From positions 95,327,191-95,391,190 of the forward strand of contig NC_080423.1 of assembly GCF_029873635.1 (NCBI RefSeq): a stretch of 64,000 nucleotides of DNA. The letters are read 5' to 3'. This document shows, one piece after another, positions 62,555 through 64,000 of this stretch. A program made the position numbers and the translations under genes. This DNA is from Malania oleifera (Eukaryota; Streptophyta; Magnoliopsida; Santalales; Ximeniaceae). Under the pieces are notes generated by a model, which had not been told where the DNA came from, searched no databases, and worked only from the letters and a program-made list of their open reading frames with translations. Position 1 is the stretch's first letter. Each line of letters starts with the position of its first letter.

Positions 62555-64000
62555 ATGTCCTTTTTGCTTCTCGAGTCAATAAACGGGCTGCAAACCCTTT
62601 CATGTTAGTTCATTGTGATGTTTGAGGTCCTAGTAGAGTTGTGCCCAAGTTGGGTTTCCAGTACTTTGAAACCTTTGTGGATGATTATTTAAGGATGATT
62701 TAACTATATATAATAAAAGATTGTTCTAATTTATTTCATATATTTGGTGCCTTTTGTTCTAAATAAAGTCTCAATTTGGTTTGTCAGTTCGAATACTTCA
62801 AAGTGATAATGATAAAGAGTATTTCAATACTTAATTCACTACTTATATGACTGAGGTTGGTATTGTTCGTCAACCATCCTGTGCCCACACTCCTTAACAA
62901 ATGGGGTTGCAGAGAGCAAAAATAAACGTATCCTTGAAATCACTCGCACCTTACTTTATCATATGCATGTAACTGAAGTGTTTTGTGGTGATGCTGTACT
63001 TTCAGCTTGCTATCTTATCAACAGGTAGCCATCCTTTGTTCTTAGTTCCTTTCTCTTTCCTAATTCACTTTTATTGTCTCCACTTTCTCATATATTTGAG
63101 TGTGCATCCTTTGCTCTTAAACTAACTCTCAGGGTAGATAAGTTGGTTCTTTATGCAATAGAATGTGTCTTTCTAGGCTACCCATATACTTAAAAGGGAT
63201 ATTATTGTTATAGCCTTATTTTGCATCGCTTCTTTGTTTTTGCAAATGTTACCTTCTTTGAGAGTACACCATACTACAATCAATCCCTGAGTGCTTTTGA
63301 TCTCAATGAGTCTCTTCTGTTGCCTAATGTTCTAGACTCTAGTTTGTTGTCCTTACCCAATCAACCACTTGTGTCTCCATGTAGTTTTGAGCCCTTCTCA
63401 TTGTCTCGATCGTCTTAATTTGCAGGTGTATTCACGATGGCGGATCCAAGGACAATAGTCCCCTAGCTTTTACTACTGCGCTTTTGGTTTCCTTGTCTGA
63501 TGATCATAGTCCCCTATGATGTTGATCCTTCCATTGCTGTTCAGAAAGGTAAATGCAGATGTACACAACATGTCATCTCCAATCATGTTTGCTAGGGCTT
63601 CTTATCACCCTTCTATTATTGTTTTTTTACTACTCAATCATCTGTTGCTTTTCCTAAATCTGTTTTAGAAGCCTTAGCCCACTCTAGGTGGAGGAACGCC
63701 ATGGTTGAAGAGATGGATACTTTACAAGAGAATGATACTTGGAAATTGGTATCTCTTCCTCCTGACAAATCCGTGGTTGGTTGTTGCTGGGTATAATATT
63801 GTGAAAGTCAAACTTGATGGTTCTGTGGCTTGTTTGAAGGCACGTCTTGTTGCTAATGGATATACTTAGGTGTATCATTTATATTATTTTGAGGCTTTTT
63901 CCCTAGTTGCCAACTTACATCAGTATATCTGTTCATCTCCTCAACCACCATTTTTCACTAGCCGTTGCATTAGTTAAATATGAAGAATGGCTTCTTACAA
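62555..64000 (+). pseudogene. L2: integrase and reverse transcriptase remnant, running off the window
   Basis: NKRAANPFMLVHCDV and VPKLGFQYFETFVDDYLRM of integrase, then VDKLVL and LGYPYT-KGYYCYS-like C-terminal domain (about 63130-63220), then RT start with ALAHSRWRNAMVEEMDTLQE (63680). Stops are dense. It corresponds to K read on the other strand and continues past 64000. Confidence 0.8.

Overview
The window is plant nuclear DNA, most likely from a eudicot. Evidence: two genes of plant-type families with GT-AG introns, AT-rich intergenic DNA, and many nested Ty1/copia and Ty3/gypsy LTR retrotransposons primed by initiator tRNA-Met. No RNA gene, CRISPR array or prokaryotic feature was found. 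The species cannot be named from the sequence.

Layout: (1) 249-5493, minus strand, is a leucine-rich-repeat receptor kinase of the LRR-VIII-1 (HPCA1-like) type. Eighteen exons resolve at base level and give 794 codons; the last part of the kinase lies off the left edge. (2) 5494-11290 is AT-rich intergenic DNA with only weak repeat remnants. (3) 11291-35148 is one old minus-strand copia element (H1). It is split by four insertions: solo LTR C in its 3' LTR, adjacent solo LTRs A and B in its pol, and solo LTR E in its gag. E in turn holds a complete Tekay-like gypsy element (D, 21488-30646) and a copia-type solo LTR (F). Removing E with one copy of its 5-bp target duplication rejoins the H1 gag frame exactly. 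(4) 36128 to beyond 50192, plus strand, is the start of an OSCA/CSC1-like (ERD4 family) channel gene. Exon 1 is 36128-36411 and exon 2 is 50052-50192, so intron 1 is about 13.6 kb. That intron holds copia J (38689-43966, perfect target duplication), copia K (5'-truncated), a hAT-type miniature transposon and a solo copia LTR (M). (5) Downstream of exon 2, intron 2 (still open at 64000) holds a young chromodomain gypsy element N (50710-56848), a deleted copia L1 and a copia remnant L2 that runs off the right edge and is interrupted by solo LTR G.

How it works together: the two host genes look functional where visible. The retroelements are all broken, and most of their in-frame stops fit C-to-T or G-to-A changes at CAG, CAA, CGA or TGG codons, as expected of methylated DNA. 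The most unusual signal is that LTRs of several unrelated families each carry their own array of short palindromes just upstream of the TATA box: TCGTCGACGA in B, C and D; GGTCGACC in F; CAGACGTCTG in G; an AAAACC/GGTTTT dyad in E; and a GAGCTC-centred unit in N.
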